Shown piece after piece: positions 19,557 through 28,318 of a stretch of DNA of 64,000 nucleotides. The stretch is from Bacilli bacterium (GTDB lineage: Bacteria > Bacillota_I > Bacilli_A > RF39 > UBA660): NCBI GenBank assembly GCA_017553685.1, contig JAFZKH010000007.1:96185-160184 (forward strand), written 5' to 3'. The translations under genes and the position numbers were made by a program. Each line of letters opens with the position of its first letter. Position 1 is the stretch's first letter. The notes under the pieces were generated by a model. The model did no database searches, was not told the origin of the DNA, and saw only the letters and a list, made by a program, of their open reading frames with translations.

Positions 19557-20663
19557 ATGAAAAAGGTTATAGTTGGTATATCTGGTGGTGTAGACTCAAT
19601 AGTAGCTGCATATTTACTTCAAAAGGAAGGATATGATGTAGAAGGTCTATTTATGAGAAACTGGGATTCATCTATTAATAATGATATTAAAGGTAATCCT
19701 ACACTAAATGAAAATATATGTACTCAGGAACAAGATTATAATGATGCTCTTGATGTATGTAATAAACTTGGTATTACACTTCATAGAATAGACTTTGTAA
19801 AAGAATATTGGGACTATGTATTTACTTACTTTTTAGATGAACTAAAAAAAGGAAGAACACCTAATCCAGATATTATGTGTAACAAATATATTAAATTTGA
19901 TATGTTTAAAAAAGAAGCAGATAAACTAGGAGCAGATTATATAGCTACTGGTCACTATGCTAGAATGATAGATGGTCATTTATATAAAGGTATAGACGAT
20001 AATAAAGATCAATCTTATTTCTTATCTCAAGTTAGTATAGATAAATTCTCTAACGTATTATTTCCTGTAGGAGACTTAAAAAAAGAAGAAGTAAGAAAGA
20101 TAGCTGAAGAACTAAACCTTTCAGTCGCAGACAAAAAAGACTCTACTGGTATATGTTTTATTGGAGAAAGAAACTTTAAAGAATTTTTAACTAATTATTT
20201 ACCAAATACACCTGGAGATATCATAGATATAGATACTAATAAGAAAGTAGGAGAGCATATAGGACTTATGTATTACACTATTGGTCAAAGAAGAGGACTA
20301 GATATTGGTGGTAATGATAAAAGACTATATGTTGTAGGTAAAAACCTAGATAAAAACGTATTATATGTATCTTTAGGAGATGATACTAAATATCTTCAAT
20401 CTACATCTTGTATAGTTGAAGATATAAATTACTTATCCGACAAGAGACCTACATCTGCTAGCGCTAAATTTAGATATAGGCAAAAAGATATACCTGTTAC
20501 TATAGAGTACTTAGAAGATGGTAATATAGAAGTCTTCTATGACAATGTTAAATCAGTAACTCCTGGGCAGGCATGTGTTATCTATGATGGTGATGAGTGC
20601 ATCATTGGAGGTATTATAAAAGAAGTTAGAAAAGATGGAAAGAAATTAGAATACTTATTATAG
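19557..20663 (+). CDS. mnmA: tRNA-specific 2-thiouridylase MnmA
   Basis: MnmA makes 2-thiouridine at the wobble position of Lys, Glu and Gln tRNAs with sulfur relayed from a cysteine desulfurase. The 368-aa product has the PP-loop SGGVDS at 9-14, the catalytic Cys108 in NPDIMCNKYIKF, and Cys200 in STGICFIGERNF, matching the Cys pair of the family; GATGHYAR follows the first. The ATG at 19557 is preceded by GGTGGTGA (19544-19551); in-frame TTG and GTG codons upstream lie within the Shine-Dalgarno and are rejected. No desulfurase is adjacent. A terminator overlaps its last codons. Confidence 0.97.
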   Translation: MKKVIVGISGGVDSIVAAYLLQKEGYDVEGLFMRNWDSSINNDIKGNPTLNENICTQEQDYNDALDVCNKLGITLHRIDFVKEYWDYVFTYFLDELKKGRTPNPDIMCNKYIKFDMFKKEADKLGADYIATGHYARMIDGHLYKGIDDNKDQSYFLSQVSIDKFSNVLFPVGDLKKEEVRKIAEELNLSVADKKDSTGICFIGERNFKEFLTNYLPNTPGDIIDIDTNKKVGEHIGLMYYTIGQRRGLDIGGNDKRLYVVGKNLDKNVLYVSLGDDTKYLQSTSCIVEDINYLSDKRPTSASAKFRYRQKDIPVTIEYLEDGNIEVFYDNVKSVTPGQACVIYDGDECIIGGIIKEVRKDGKKLEYLL

Positions 20664-20676
20664 TATTCTTTTTTTA
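20648..20676 (+). terminator. Terminator overlapping the mnmA 3' end
   Basis: AGAATACT (20648-20655) pairs with AGTATTCT (20662-20669), then T's. The same 8-bp stem recurs at 21221-21239 after the next gene. Confidence 0.87.
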
Positions 20677-20700
20677 TGTTATAATTTAAATGGTGATATT

Positions 20701-21219
20701 ATGATAAAACTAGTACCTTTTAAAGATGAAGAAGAAAATTACATATTAATGCAAAGATGGTGTTCTCAAGAATTTATTTATGAATGGTTTGAACAAAGAA
20801 TTCTTTCTTTAGATGAAATCAAACATAAATATAAAACTAAGCTTAACTTAATGGAACAAGATCTATTCTTTATACATTATAATGGTGAAAGAATTGGATA
20901 TGTTCAAATATATAAATATAATAATAAATTATATGGAGATTTATCTAAATATAATAATATATATGAATTAGATCTATTTATAGGAGAAGAATCCTATCTT
21001 TCTAAAGGAATAGGAACCCATATTTTAAACTATATTACTGATTATATATATGATAAGTATAAACCAGAAACCATCGTTTTAAGGCCATTTAAACGTAATA
21101 TCAGAGCAATTAAATGTTACCTTAAATGTAATTATGAAATAATAGATGAATATGATGGAGTAGACTCTTTAGGTAGGCCTGAAAGATATGCTGTTTTATC
21201 TAATGTAAAGGGAAAATAA
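20701..21219 (+). CDS. GNAT acetyltransferase resembling AAC(6')
   Basis: The 172-aa product is a GNAT enzyme using acetyl-CoA. The acetyl-CoA pyrophosphate loop is GIGTHILNYI after ELDLFIGEESYLSK, and the C-terminal motif RPFKRNIRAIKCYLKCNYEII matches motif B. The early residues WCSQEFIYEWF and GERIGYVQIYKY resemble the RimJ/AAC(6')-type aminoglycoside acetyltransferases. That resemblance does not prove a resistance function; housekeeping acetylation of a small molecule is equally possible. It has its own extended -10 (TGTTATAAT, 20677-20685), a weak GGTGAT Shine-Dalgarno, and its own terminator. Confidence 0.82.
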   Translation: MIKLVPFKDEEENYILMQRWCSQEFIYEWFEQRILSLDEIKHKYKTKLNLMEQDLFFIHYNGERIGYVQIYKYNNKLYGDLSKYNNIYELDLFIGEESYLSKGIGTHILNYITDYIYDKYKPETIVLRPFKRNIRAIKCYLKCNYEIIDEYDGVDSLGRPERYAVLSNVKGK

Positions 21220-21244
21220 AAGAATACTTTTAGTATTCTTTTTT
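21218..21244 (+). terminator. Terminator of the acetyltransferase gene
   Basis: AGAATACT (21221-21228) and AGTATTCT (21232-21239) around TTT, with A and T flanks; begins at the stop codon. Confidence 0.87.
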
Positions 21245-21278
21245 ATGCTATAATGAACTTAGAATAGGAGTGATAATT

Positions 21279-22157
21279 ATGCAAATTACAGGGCAAGGTA
21301 TAGGACCATGTGCTAATGTTCCTGCAATATTATATTATTTTGTACAAGGCATTACATTTATACGAATTGCTATTCCAATAGTATTAATTATTTGGGCAAT
21401 TGTTAAATTAGTTTTAGTACATAAATCAAACGATAAAGAATTAATACAAGCAAATAAAAAACCTACTATAATTAAATTTGTTACTGCTTTACTAGTATTT
21501 ATAATACCATGGTTAGCAAGTATAGCAATTGGATTTGCTTCAGATGAAACAAAACCAGATTGGAAAACTTGTTGGAAAGCAGCTTGGAGTTATAACACTG
21601 AACCAGTAGAATTTAAACCTGTTATATATATTTATCCAGAAGAAGAAACTAATATAACTATTACTATACCTAATAGTGATAAGTTATTAGTATCATATCC
21701 AAAATACATTGATGGATGGGATGTTAAAGCATATCCTGATGGTACATTAATTGATAATAAAACTGGCAGAGAATTATATTCACTATACTATGAATCAAAC
21801 TATGATATAAAACCTGATATGAATGTAGGATTTGTAGTAAAAGGAGAAGATACAATACCTTTCTTAGAAGAAAAACTAAATATTATAGGTCTTAATGATA
21901 AAGAAACTGAAGAGTTTATCATCTATTGGTTACCAATACTTCAAAATAATAAATATAACTATATATATTTTGCTAGTACTGAAGAATTAAACAAAACTAT
22001 GCCTATAGAATTCTCTAAAGAACCAGATACATTAATTAGAACACTAATGATGTATAAACCATTAGATAAAGAAATTACTGTAAAAGAACAAGAATTAACT
22101 AAAGTAACTAGATCGGGTTATACAGTTGTAGAGTGGGGAGGTAGTTTAATAAAATGA
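21279..22157 (+). CDS. Two-helix membrane protein with KPVIYIYP outer domain
   Basis: The 292-aa product has two hydrophobic helices at about 24-46 and 64-87, separated by a short Lys-rich loop. This arrangement resembles the TrbC/VirB2-like small membrane proteins common in AT-rich Firmicutes. After a Trp-rich linker comes a domain starting KPVIYIYP at 113-120 and continuing LLVSYPKYIDGWDVKAYPDG, which I remember as a recurrent conserved block in uncharacterised secreted proteins but cannot name. The enzymatic role is unknown. ATG 21279 is chosen (AGGAG, 21266-21270); GTG 21270 is rejected. The stop is a TGA overlapping the next ATG. Confidence 0.72.
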   Translation: MQITGQGIGPCANVPAILYYFVQGITFIRIAIPIVLIIWAIVKLVLVHKSNDKELIQANKKPTIIKFVTALLVFIIPWLASIAIGFASDETKPDWKTCWKAAWSYNTEPVEFKPVIYIYPEEETNITITIPNSDKLLVSYPKYIDGWDVKAYPDGTLIDNKTGRELYSLYYESNYDIKPDMNVGFVVKGEDTIPFLEEKLNIIGLNDKETEEFIIYWLPILQNNKYNYIYFASTEELNKTMPIEFSKEPDTLIRTLMMYKPLDKEITVKEQELTKVTRSGYTVVEWGGSLIK

Positions 22158-22324
22158 GAAAACCTAATAATAAATTAGATTATAAAAGAACTATTAAAAT
22201 AATTGATTTTATAGCAATAGGAATAATAATATTATTAATAATACTTTCAATACCACTTGGAATATTCTTTAATGAAGAACTACCAAGAACTATACATAGC
22301 AATCAAGATATTTTTTGGGATTAA
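22154..22324 (+). CDS. 56-aa single-helix membrane peptide, coupled to the preceding gene
   Basis: ATG 22154 overlaps the preceding TGA stop (ATGA), a standard coupling arrangement, and the frame runs 56 codons to TAA at 22322. The product has a basic N-terminus (MRKPNNKLDYKRTIK), one strongly hydrophobic helix of about 20 residues rich in Ile and Leu, and a polar tail ending DIFWD. It is too short for most gene callers. A partner of the upstream membrane protein is likely from coupling alone; no homologue is recognised. Confidence 0.65.
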   Translation: MRKPNNKLDYKRTIKIIDFIAIGIIILLIILSIPLGIFFNEELPRTIHSNQDIFWD

Positions 22325-22350
22325 AAAGAACATATTAAATGTTCTTTTTT
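22323..22350 (+). terminator. Terminator of the KPVIYIYP operon
   Basis: AAAAGAACAT pairs with ATGTTCTTTT around ATTAA, then T's. The stem begins at the 56-aa gene's stop codon. Confidence 0.85.
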
Positions 22351-22362
22351 ATTTACTTTTAC

Positions 22363-22391
22363 TTGACATTTACACTTTACTGACATATAAT
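22363..22391 (+). promoter_or_regulatory. Consensus sigma-A promoter of the XRE regulator
   Basis: TTGACA at 22363-22368, 17-bp spacer, TATAAT at 22386-22391: a perfect consensus match. The flanks contain TTTAC-type repeats (CTTTTACTTGACATTTAC, then CTTTACTGACAT), which could be an operator for autoregulation. Confidence 0.8.
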
Positions 22392-22417
22392 TAAATTAAT
22401 AATAGGAGGGTATGTTT

Positions 22418-23185
22418 ATGAACAGACTAAATGAAATATTATCAGAGATAGGGGTATCTAAAGTTAAACTAGCTAAATACCTAGGAGTATCTAGACAAAT
22501 GGTATATAATTACTTAGAAATGGATAGTATAAGTGATTGGCCACTTGAGAAAAAAATGAAATTGTTTAATTTATTAAATATTAAATCTCAAGACGAAATA
22601 GATTCTATAGAAGTAGATTCAGATTTTATTAAACATGCTAATAATTTAATTAATGATTCTACTTACTTCTCTACTTTACAAGAGAAAGGGAGGATCTCAT
22701 TTAATGACCTTAATAATAATGATCAAAAACTATTAAATGATATTATATCCCTACTTAAGGAAAAGATTGATGATGATGAAATTAATGGTAGAAATATGCT
22801 TAGATATTTATATTATTTCTTAGAAGTATCTGAAAATAATGAAACTATTAATTATATGTTAGCATATGTAGCTAAGACTACAGGATTTATTAATGCAAAT
22901 GAATATGTATTCAATGAAGATGAACAATTTGCATTTGAATCAATACTATATTCAGCTATGGTTATGTATCAATCTAAGAGTGCATCTAAAAATAAATTAA
23001 TTGAAGTACATAAGAAGTTAGAAGATGAAATTAAAGAAAAGCATGAAGAAATACTATCCAGAACACAAGAATTAGTATCAGCTCAACAACAAGCTTTAAA
23101 AGAACTTGGATATACAGAAATAACACAAGAAAATAGTGCTGAAGTATATGCTAAGATGGCTGAAATTCAATCTAGAAATGCATAA
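22418..23185 (+). CDS. XRE-family HTH regulator with C-terminal coiled coil
   Basis: The 255-aa product has an N-terminal helix-turn-helix (about 12-40: GVSKVKLAKYLGVSRQMVYNYL) of the Cro/C1 type. The middle is helical, and residues about 200-240 form a Glu/Lys/Gln coiled coil suited to dimerisation. This is longer than typical phage repressors and lacks a peptidase domain, so induction by RecA is unlikely. ATG 22418 is seven bases after AGGAGGG; ATG 22412 is too close to it. The gene is convergent with the next three unknown genes, and which genes it controls cannot be told from sequence. Confidence 0.78.
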   Translation: MNRLNEILSEIGVSKVKLAKYLGVSRQMVYNYLEMDSISDWPLEKKMKLFNLLNIKSQDEIDSIEVDSDFIKHANNLINDSTYFSTLQEKGRISFNDLNNNDQKLLNDIISLLKEKIDDDEINGRNMLRYLYYFLEVSENNETINYMLAYVAKTTGFINANEYVFNEDEQFAFESILYSAMVMYQSKSASKNKLIEVHKKLEDEIKEKHEEILSRTQELVSAQQQALKELGYTEITQENSAEVYAKMAEIQSRNA

Positions 23186-23237
23186 GATATAATTTCATAT
23201 AATAATTATTATGTTAACTAATATAAATCTATAAAAT

Positions 23238-23265
23238 AAAAGACCTATTATTATAGGTCTTTTTT
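23238..23265. terminator. Bidirectional terminator between convergent genes
   Basis: AGACCTAT (23241-23248) pairs with ATAGGTCT (23253-23260), flanked by A and T runs on both sides. On the minus strand it contains the last codons of the 163-aa gene. Confidence 0.85.
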
Positions 23266-23742
23266 ATTACTCTTCCCTGCTAATGTTTTATTAATTAATC
23301 TAAGTATTTTAATATCAAAATATGTTACTGTTGCTAATGAATCTTCTTTTGGATCCATATCTGATTCAAACTTTAATACATCTAAAGAACGAATAGATTG
23401 CTTTTTATCATCATACTTCTCTATTACTGTAATAGGTAACTCTTTACCATTATCATGCATTTCAGTATCAAATACTTTAGCATCCTTATAAGTATCCATT
23501 AAGAATCTTAATCTATTATCATCAAATGAATAGATTTCTGAAACTACATTTATATCATCTAATAATATTTTAGATTTAGTATCATCTAATTTAGATATAG
23601 TACAAATATTACCAAATCTGTGCTTATATCTTTTTCTACCTCTGTGAGGCATTATAAAGAATCTACTGCGTTCTAAAACATAACAACCATCAGGTGTAGT
23701 AATAGTAGCTTGTTTTTTAAACTTAATTGGTTGTTTATTCAT
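23251..23742 (-). CDS. Conserved-looking protein of unknown function (163 aa)
   Basis: The product is not recognised. It is basic at the N-terminus (MNKQPIKFKKQ), beta-rich through the middle (TPDGCYVLERSRFFIMPHRGRKRYKHRFGN, then SKILLDDINVVSEIYSF), and helical at the end. The arginine-rich HRGRKRYKHRFG patch could bind nucleic acid, which is only a guess. ATG 23742 is used because the Shine-Dalgarno AAGGTGGGGG lies just upstream; the longer frame to 23802 has none. It follows the 520-aa gene on the same strand but a terminator lies between. Confidence 0.65.
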   Translation of the reverse strand: MNKQPIKFKKQATITTPDGCYVLERSRFFIMPHRGRKRYKHRFGNICTISKLDDTKSKILLDDINVVSEIYSFDDNRLRFLMDTYKDAKVFDTEMHDNGKELPITVIEKYDDKKQSIRSLDVLKFESDMDPKEDSLATVTYFDIKILRLINKTLAGKSNKKDL

Positions 23743-23780
23743 ATTAATCCCCCACCTTTCAAATGAAGATATTATTATAT

Positions 23781-23820
23781 AAAAAAAAGACCTAATTGTC
23801 AATTTTTTCGGTCTTTTTTT
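23781..23820 (-). terminator. Long-loop terminator of the 520-aa gene
   Basis: AAAAAAAAGACC (23781-23792) pairs with GGTCTTTTTTT (23810-23820) around a 17-nt loop. The gene's stop codon is within the structure. The large loop makes it less certain than the others. Confidence 0.6.
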
Positions 23821-25354
23821 CAGTATTATGTTTCTTAAGTTTTATGTATGGACTAGTAGGATCTATTTTACCGCCATTATATATAGTAAAATTAATAGCA
23901 TTTATAGATGATATAGACTCTAAATTAGCTAATTCTAAAACACTATCTTGATAACTATCAGTAGTATGATATTTATGTAATAAATGCTTATTATTATCTT
24001 GATTCTTTATTACATATTCTCTTAATCTTTTTAAATCACCATCTAGTTCCATATATATATCTAATGGAACTGCTATAACAGCAGAATTAATAGCAGGTAC
24101 CATAAAATCATCAGTAGGTTTTCTTATTTCAAAGAATTTATCTATTACTATATGATCATTATCTAAGATAAATCCAATATAACCAGTACCATCTTGAGCA
24201 TTTATATACATTCTAGAAACTATATGTTTACTAAAATCTGCACCATAAGAATAAAACTTTACTTTACTATTAAATTGTTTTTCTCTTATAAGTCTTTCTT
24301 TTTGTTCATCAATAGTTTTTGGTTCTCCCCCACTACATTCTTTATTCTTTTTATATGCAATGTATTCACCAAATTCTTTAGCATCAAATACAATATTTTT
24401 AGGTCCTATAGTTTCATATATAGTAAATTTATTGTTATCTCTAAAACCTAATAATAAATCTATAAGATATTCATTATTTTTAACTGCATTTTCTAATTCA
24501 TTATTAAATCTAAAGAACATATCATCATATTCAATACCATTAACAATTAATGGATTTACACCAGGTAATCTAAGGCCTCTAGCAGTAGGTTTAGTACATT
24601 TTTCATAGAATTTATAAGGATAATATATATAATTATTCTTTCTAATAATATTTTTATCACTATTATAATATGATAAAGATTGTACTGCTATTAAGTTAGC
24701 TAAGTTTTCATAACTAACTTTAATATCTTCTGATCTAAATGCATCAGCAATAGTACGATCATTAATTAATTCAAATATTTTATCAAGATTAGTCATAAAA
24801 TCATGAATAAGAGTTAATTGTTTATCTAAGCCTCTTATTGCTTTATATATTTCATCAAATTCAGGGCCTTTAGCTTTTTCTAAATTTACTTCATATGTAG
24901 TTCTTAAACTTGTACCAAATACATATGCTTTTTGTAATACATTTAAAACTAAAGTTCTTTGATAATCATAATCTATAGGATTTGAATAAGTAATATCAAG
25001 TTTTTCACCATCAAGGTGATTATTAGGGTTAATATGCAATTCTTTAAATAAATCACTTACTATTCTTCTAGGAGAGAATCCAATAAATAAGCAATCATTT
25101 TTATAATCTGGTATTACACTTAAACAGATTTTTTCTTTTATTCTATCTCTAATTTCTTTATTAGTAATAAAACTTACTATTTCGTCTACTTTAGAATTAT
25201 ATATCTTTTTAAACATAGGTAAACTTTGTTCGTCAATAAAATATTTATGACGACCATTACCTATAGGTACTTCTATCTCAGTAGCACTAATTAGATTAAA
25301 AGTTTTATCATAATCAAGCGCAAAATATCTACTAGAATTATCTATACATGCCAT
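23792..25354 (-). CDS. Large cytoplasmic protein of unknown function (520 aa)
   Basis: I do not recognise this protein. It has no signal peptide or membrane helix. Features that might help a structural search: an N-terminal MACIDNSSRYFALDYDKTF, a block TARGLRLPGVNPLIVNGIEYDDMFFRF near 260-285, a Gly-Gly turn (KECSGGEPKT) near 345, and a C-terminal beta-rich segment (YINAQDGTGYIGFILDNDHIVIDKFFEI) that resembles a ligand-binding sheet. A good Shine-Dalgarno (AAAGGAGG) sets the start, and a TTGACA/TATAAT promoter lies just upstream. It ends in the loop of a terminator. Confidence 0.68.
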   Translation of the reverse strand: MACIDNSSRYFALDYDKTFNLISATEIEVPIGNGRHKYFIDEQSLPMFKKIYNSKVDEIVSFITNKEIRDRIKEKICLSVIPDYKNDCLFIGFSPRRIVSDLFKELHINPNNHLDGEKLDITYSNPIDYDYQRTLVLNVLQKAYVFGTSLRTTYEVNLEKAKGPEFDEIYKAIRGLDKQLTLIHDFMTNLDKIFELINDRTIADAFRSEDIKVSYENLANLIAVQSLSYYNSDKNIIRKNNYIYYPYKFYEKCTKPTARGLRLPGVNPLIVNGIEYDDMFFRFNNELENAVKNNEYLIDLLLGFRDNNKFTIYETIGPKNIVFDAKEFGEYIAYKKNKECSGGEPKTIDEQKERLIREKQFNSKVKFYSYGADFSKHIVSRMYINAQDGTGYIGFILDNDHIVIDKFFEIRKPTDDFMVPAINSAVIAVPLDIYMELDGDLKRLREYVIKNQDNNKHLLHKYHTTDSYQDSVLELANLESISSINAINFTIYNGGKIDPTSPYIKLKKHNTEKKTEKIDN

Positions 25355-25382
25355 ATTATCCCCTCCTTTTAAATTTGAAAAT

Positions 25383-25410
25383 ATTATACTTTATTTACTT
25401 ATTTTGTCAA
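25383..25410 (-). promoter_or_regulatory. Promoter of the 520-aa gene
   Basis: On the minus strand TTGACA (25405-25410) and TATAAT (25383-25388) are 16 bp apart. Confidence 0.75.
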
Positions 25411-25421
25411 ATAATTAGGGG

Positions 25422-25751
25422 TTATAAATTTCTATTAGGACTATCCTCAAATAGGGATTCTATGTCACCTAATGCATTTTTAGCTCTATCTCTAAATTCA
25501 TCATTTATTTGAGAAGCAGCTGATAAATCTTCATCACTTAATTGACTTTTAAATTCTTCTACTTCTTTTTTATATTGTTTTAAAGCTTCTATTTTATCTT
25601 CAATACTATTCGAAATAACTTCTACACTATCTAAAGAATTAATTTGATCTAGTGTAACATCATTGGAAGGATTACTATAAAGTCCTCTATTTTCAGCAGA
25701 CTCATCTTCAATATAATCTATTGGTCTTCCATTTAAATTTTCTAATTTCAT
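25422..25751 (-). CDS. Small acidic coiled-coil protein, unknown function (109 aa)
   Basis: The product is acidic, with a predicted coiled coil at about residues 50-75 (SIEDKIEALKQYKKEVEEFKS) and a disordered N-terminal half. No motif is recognised. AAGGAG precedes ATG with normal spacing. It follows pgm by 14 bases on the same strand, so it is likely the last gene of the xerD-pgm transcript. Function is unknown. Confidence 0.65.
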   Translation of the reverse strand: MKLENLNGRPIDYIEDESAENRGLYSNPSNDVTLDQINSLDSVEVISNSIEDKIEALKQYKKEVEEFKSQLSDEDLSAASQINDEFRDRAKNALGDIESLFEDSPNRNL

Positions 25752-25765
25752 ATATATCTCCTTAT

Positions 25766-27358
25766 TTACTTATTTTTTTCAAATATTTGAGTAGTTTTAT
25801 TTATTAAAGAATCAAGTCTATTTATAGACAATTCTTTAGTAATATCATTAACAAAATAATATACTTTGATTTTTTTTTCTGTTCCAGAAGGTCTAACCAT
25901 TATATATTCATTATCATTTATAATAAATTTTAATGCATTTGTTTGATTTTTATCTTCTTTTAAATAATCTAATTTCATTTCATAATTAATTAAATTATCA
26001 TTTCTAAGTTTATTCATAAAATAATCTTTATCATTAGGAATAACATCTATTGTTTTAAATGAATAATAACCATATTTAGTATATATTTCATTTAAATAAT
26101 CATTAAATGTCATATTATTTTTCTTTAAATAACATAGTATTTCAATGAGCATATTAATAGATGAAAAACCATTCTTATCATTAACAGCTATATTAAACAT
26201 ATAACCAAGTGATTCTTCAAATCCAAATAAATAATTATCACTATCAGTTATTTTTTCATTAGCTATATTTTTACATCCTGTAAGTACTTCTTTAACTCTA
26301 ATTCTGTGTTCCATACATATTTTATCTACTAAATCAGTAGTAACAATACTTCTTACAACATATTTTTTAAAATAATCAGAGTTATTAATTATGTAATATA
26401 AGAATATAATTCCTATCATATTACCATTTAGTAATTTATAAACATTCTCTTCTTTATACATTATACCTACTCTATCAGAATCAGGATCTGTAGCAATAAT
26501 TACATCACTATTATTCTTTTTAGCATATTCTATAGGTAAATCAAAATTATCTATTATTTCAGGATTAGGTTTAGGAGCATATGTAAATAAAGGATCTATT
26601 ACACATTGTTCCCCTACTAGATTATATTTAATATTATATTTTTCTAATATATTAGGTACCACATTTATACCAGTTCCATGTAAAGAAGTATATGTTATTC
26701 TTAAATCTTTAGCATACTCTAATAAATCTTTATTAATAAATACCTTTTCATTTTCTTTATCAAACTCTTCATAAATAATATCATCTACAATACTGTATTT
26801 ATCATTATTTTGAGGGCCTTTTTTGACACTTTTATAATCAGTTATATCATTTATATATGGAGTTAATTCTGATGTCTCTATAGGCGTTAATTGGCCTCCA
26901 AATAAATTATATATTTTTATACCGTTATAAATATATTCATTATGTGATGAAGTAATAACTATTCCTCCATCTAAATTTAAATGTTTAACTGCAAAAGATA
27001 CTAAAGGAGTACTAGCTATATCATCAAATATATAAGTTCTTACTCCATAAGCATTAAGAACTAATGCACATTCATTAGCAAACTTATAAGAGTTATTTCT
27101 AGTATCGTATCCTATTACTACAGCAGGTTTATCACTCTTATTAAGTAAATAAGAAGCATAACCTTTCATAATCATACCAATATTATAAATATTAAGTCTA
27201 TTAGTACCAATACCCATTATGCCTCTTATACCTGCAGTACCAAAAGATAATGTATCTGTAAAACATTCTCTCTTTTCTTCTTCAGACATATTAAGCATTA
27301 TTTCTTTATCTTCTTCAGAAACAAATTCTAACCATTTATCATAATTTTCTTTATACAT
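25766..27358 (-). CDS. pgm: Phosphoglucomutase/phosphomannomutase (alpha-phosphohexomutase)
   Basis: The enzyme interconverts hexose 1- and 6-phosphates, feeding glycogen, cell-wall and capsule precursors. The 530-aa product shows GTAGIRG near 40 (substrate loop), the phosphoserine motif TSSHN at 136-140, the metal site DPDSDRVGI near 290, and the phosphate-binding RPSGTEKKIKVYY at the C-terminus. Length is a little under the 570-580 of the PgcA type. Its Shine-Dalgarno (AAGGAG) overlaps the xerD stop codon, so the two are co-translated. Whether glucose or mannose phosphate is preferred cannot be decided here. Confidence 0.93.
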   Translation of the reverse strand: MYKENYDKWLEFVSEEDKEIMLNMSEEEKRECFTDTLSFGTAGIRGIMGIGTNRLNIYNIGMIMKGYASYLLNKSDKPAVVIGYDTRNNSYKFANECALVLNAYGVRTYIFDDIASTPLVSFAVKHLNLDGGIVITSSHNEYIYNGIKIYNLFGGQLTPIETSELTPYINDITDYKSVKKGPQNNDKYSIVDDIIYEEFDKENEKVFINKDLLEYAKDLRITYTSLHGTGINVVPNILEKYNIKYNLVGEQCVIDPLFTYAPKPNPEIIDNFDLPIEYAKKNNSDVIIATDPDSDRVGIMYKEENVYKLLNGNMIGIIFLYYIINNSDYFKKYVVRSIVTTDLVDKICMEHRIRVKEVLTGCKNIANEKITDSDNYLFGFEESLGYMFNIAVNDKNGFSSINMLIEILCYLKKNNMTFNDYLNEIYTKYGYYSFKTIDVIPNDKDYFMNKLRNDNLINYEMKLDYLKEDKNQTNALKFIINDNEYIMVRPSGTEKKIKVYYFVNDITKELSINRLDSLINKTTQIFEKNK

Positions 27359-27361
27359 AAT

Positions 27362-28240
27362 TTACTCCTTTTTACTCCTTGGATGAGCATTTTCATATTC
27401 TTCTTTTACCATATTATTAGATACATGAGTATATATTTGAGTAGTCTCTATATTTTCATGACCAAGCATAGTTTGAATACTTCTTAGGTCTGCTCCATGA
27501 TTTAATAAATGCGTTGCAAATGAATGTCTTAATGTATGAGGTGATAGTTCTTTTTTAATACCTTTATCTCTCGCTATTTCTTTAAGTATTTTAAAGAAAC
27601 CTTGTCTACTAAGAGATTCTCCCCTACTATTTAAGAATAATATATCATTTACTTTATTCTTTAATAATGTTTTTCTATATATATTAATATATTCATATAA
27701 ATAAGATGTTGCTATCTCATTTATAGGCATTATTCTTTCTTTAGATCCTTTACCAAATATTCTTACTATATTTAAATCAAAATCTATATCATTTACATTT
27801 AGATTTAATAACTCAGATACTCTAAGACCTGATGAATACATTAATTCAAGCATGGCTTTATTCCTATATTCAAATGCATTAGTAGGATTTATATCTAATA
27901 GTTTATCTATATCTTCTTCAGACAATACTCTAGGAATACTTTTCTTAGTTTTTAAACCAGTAATATCTTCACATGGATTAATATCTATTAATGAATTCTT
28001 CTCTAAAAAATTAAAATAATTCTTTAAAGTAACTATATGTCTATTTATACTTTTAGGATTAATATCTAAACTAGAAATATAATTAATTATATCTTTCTTA
28101 TCTACACCTTTATACCCTTTATTAACATAGTTAAAAAAGCTATATAAATCTCTTTTATAGGCATCTATTGTATTAGAACTAAGTTGTCTTTCAATTATAA
28201 GATAATTCATATAATCATATATTTCTTTTTCTATGTCCAT
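27362..28240 (-). CDS. xerD: Tyrosine recombinase XerD/XerC type
   Basis: Xer recombinases resolve chromosome dimers at dif with FtsK. The 292-aa product has the core-binding N-terminal domain (about 1-90) and a catalytic domain with R140 (GLRVSELL), K164 region (GKGSKERIMP), H235 and R238 (SPHTLRHSFATHLL), H261 (LGHENIETTQIY) and nucleophile Y270. Length and motifs fit chromosomal Xer proteins rather than phage integrases, and pgm rather than a mobile cargo follows. XerC versus XerD is not certain. An extended -10 (TGATATAAT on the minus strand, near 28262-28270) precedes it. Confidence 0.9.
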   Translation of the reverse strand: MDIEKEIYDYMNYLIIERQLSSNTIDAYKRDLYSFFNYVNKGYKGVDKKDIINYISSLDINPKSINRHIVTLKNYFNFLEKNSLIDINPCEDITGLKTKKSIPRVLSEEDIDKLLDINPTNAFEYRNKAMLELMYSSGLRVSELLNLNVNDIDFDLNIVRIFGKGSKERIMPINEIATSYLYEYINIYRKTLLKNKVNDILFLNSRGESLSRQGFFKILKEIARDKGIKKELSPHTLRHSFATHLLNHGADLRSIQTMLGHENIETTQIYTHVSNNMVKEEYENAHPRSKKE

Positions 28241-28290
28241 GTTTGCATATCCTCTATTATAATTATATCATAAAAATATTATGTAAACAA

Positions 28291-28316
28291 AAAAGAACAA
28301 CTATTGTTGTTCTTTT
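28291..28316 (-). terminator. Terminator of the coiled-coil gene pair
   Basis: AAAAGAACAAC (28291-28301) pairs with GTTGTTCTTTT (28306-28316), TATT loop, immediately 3' of the 612-aa gene. Confidence 0.86.
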
Positions 28317-28318
28317 AT

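Noticed and set aside
27362..28240. Tyrosine recombinase as an integrase of a mobile element
   Set aside because: Length and motifs fit chromosomal Xer; it is co-translated with pgm, and no att-like repeats, tRNA gene or phage genes are nearby.
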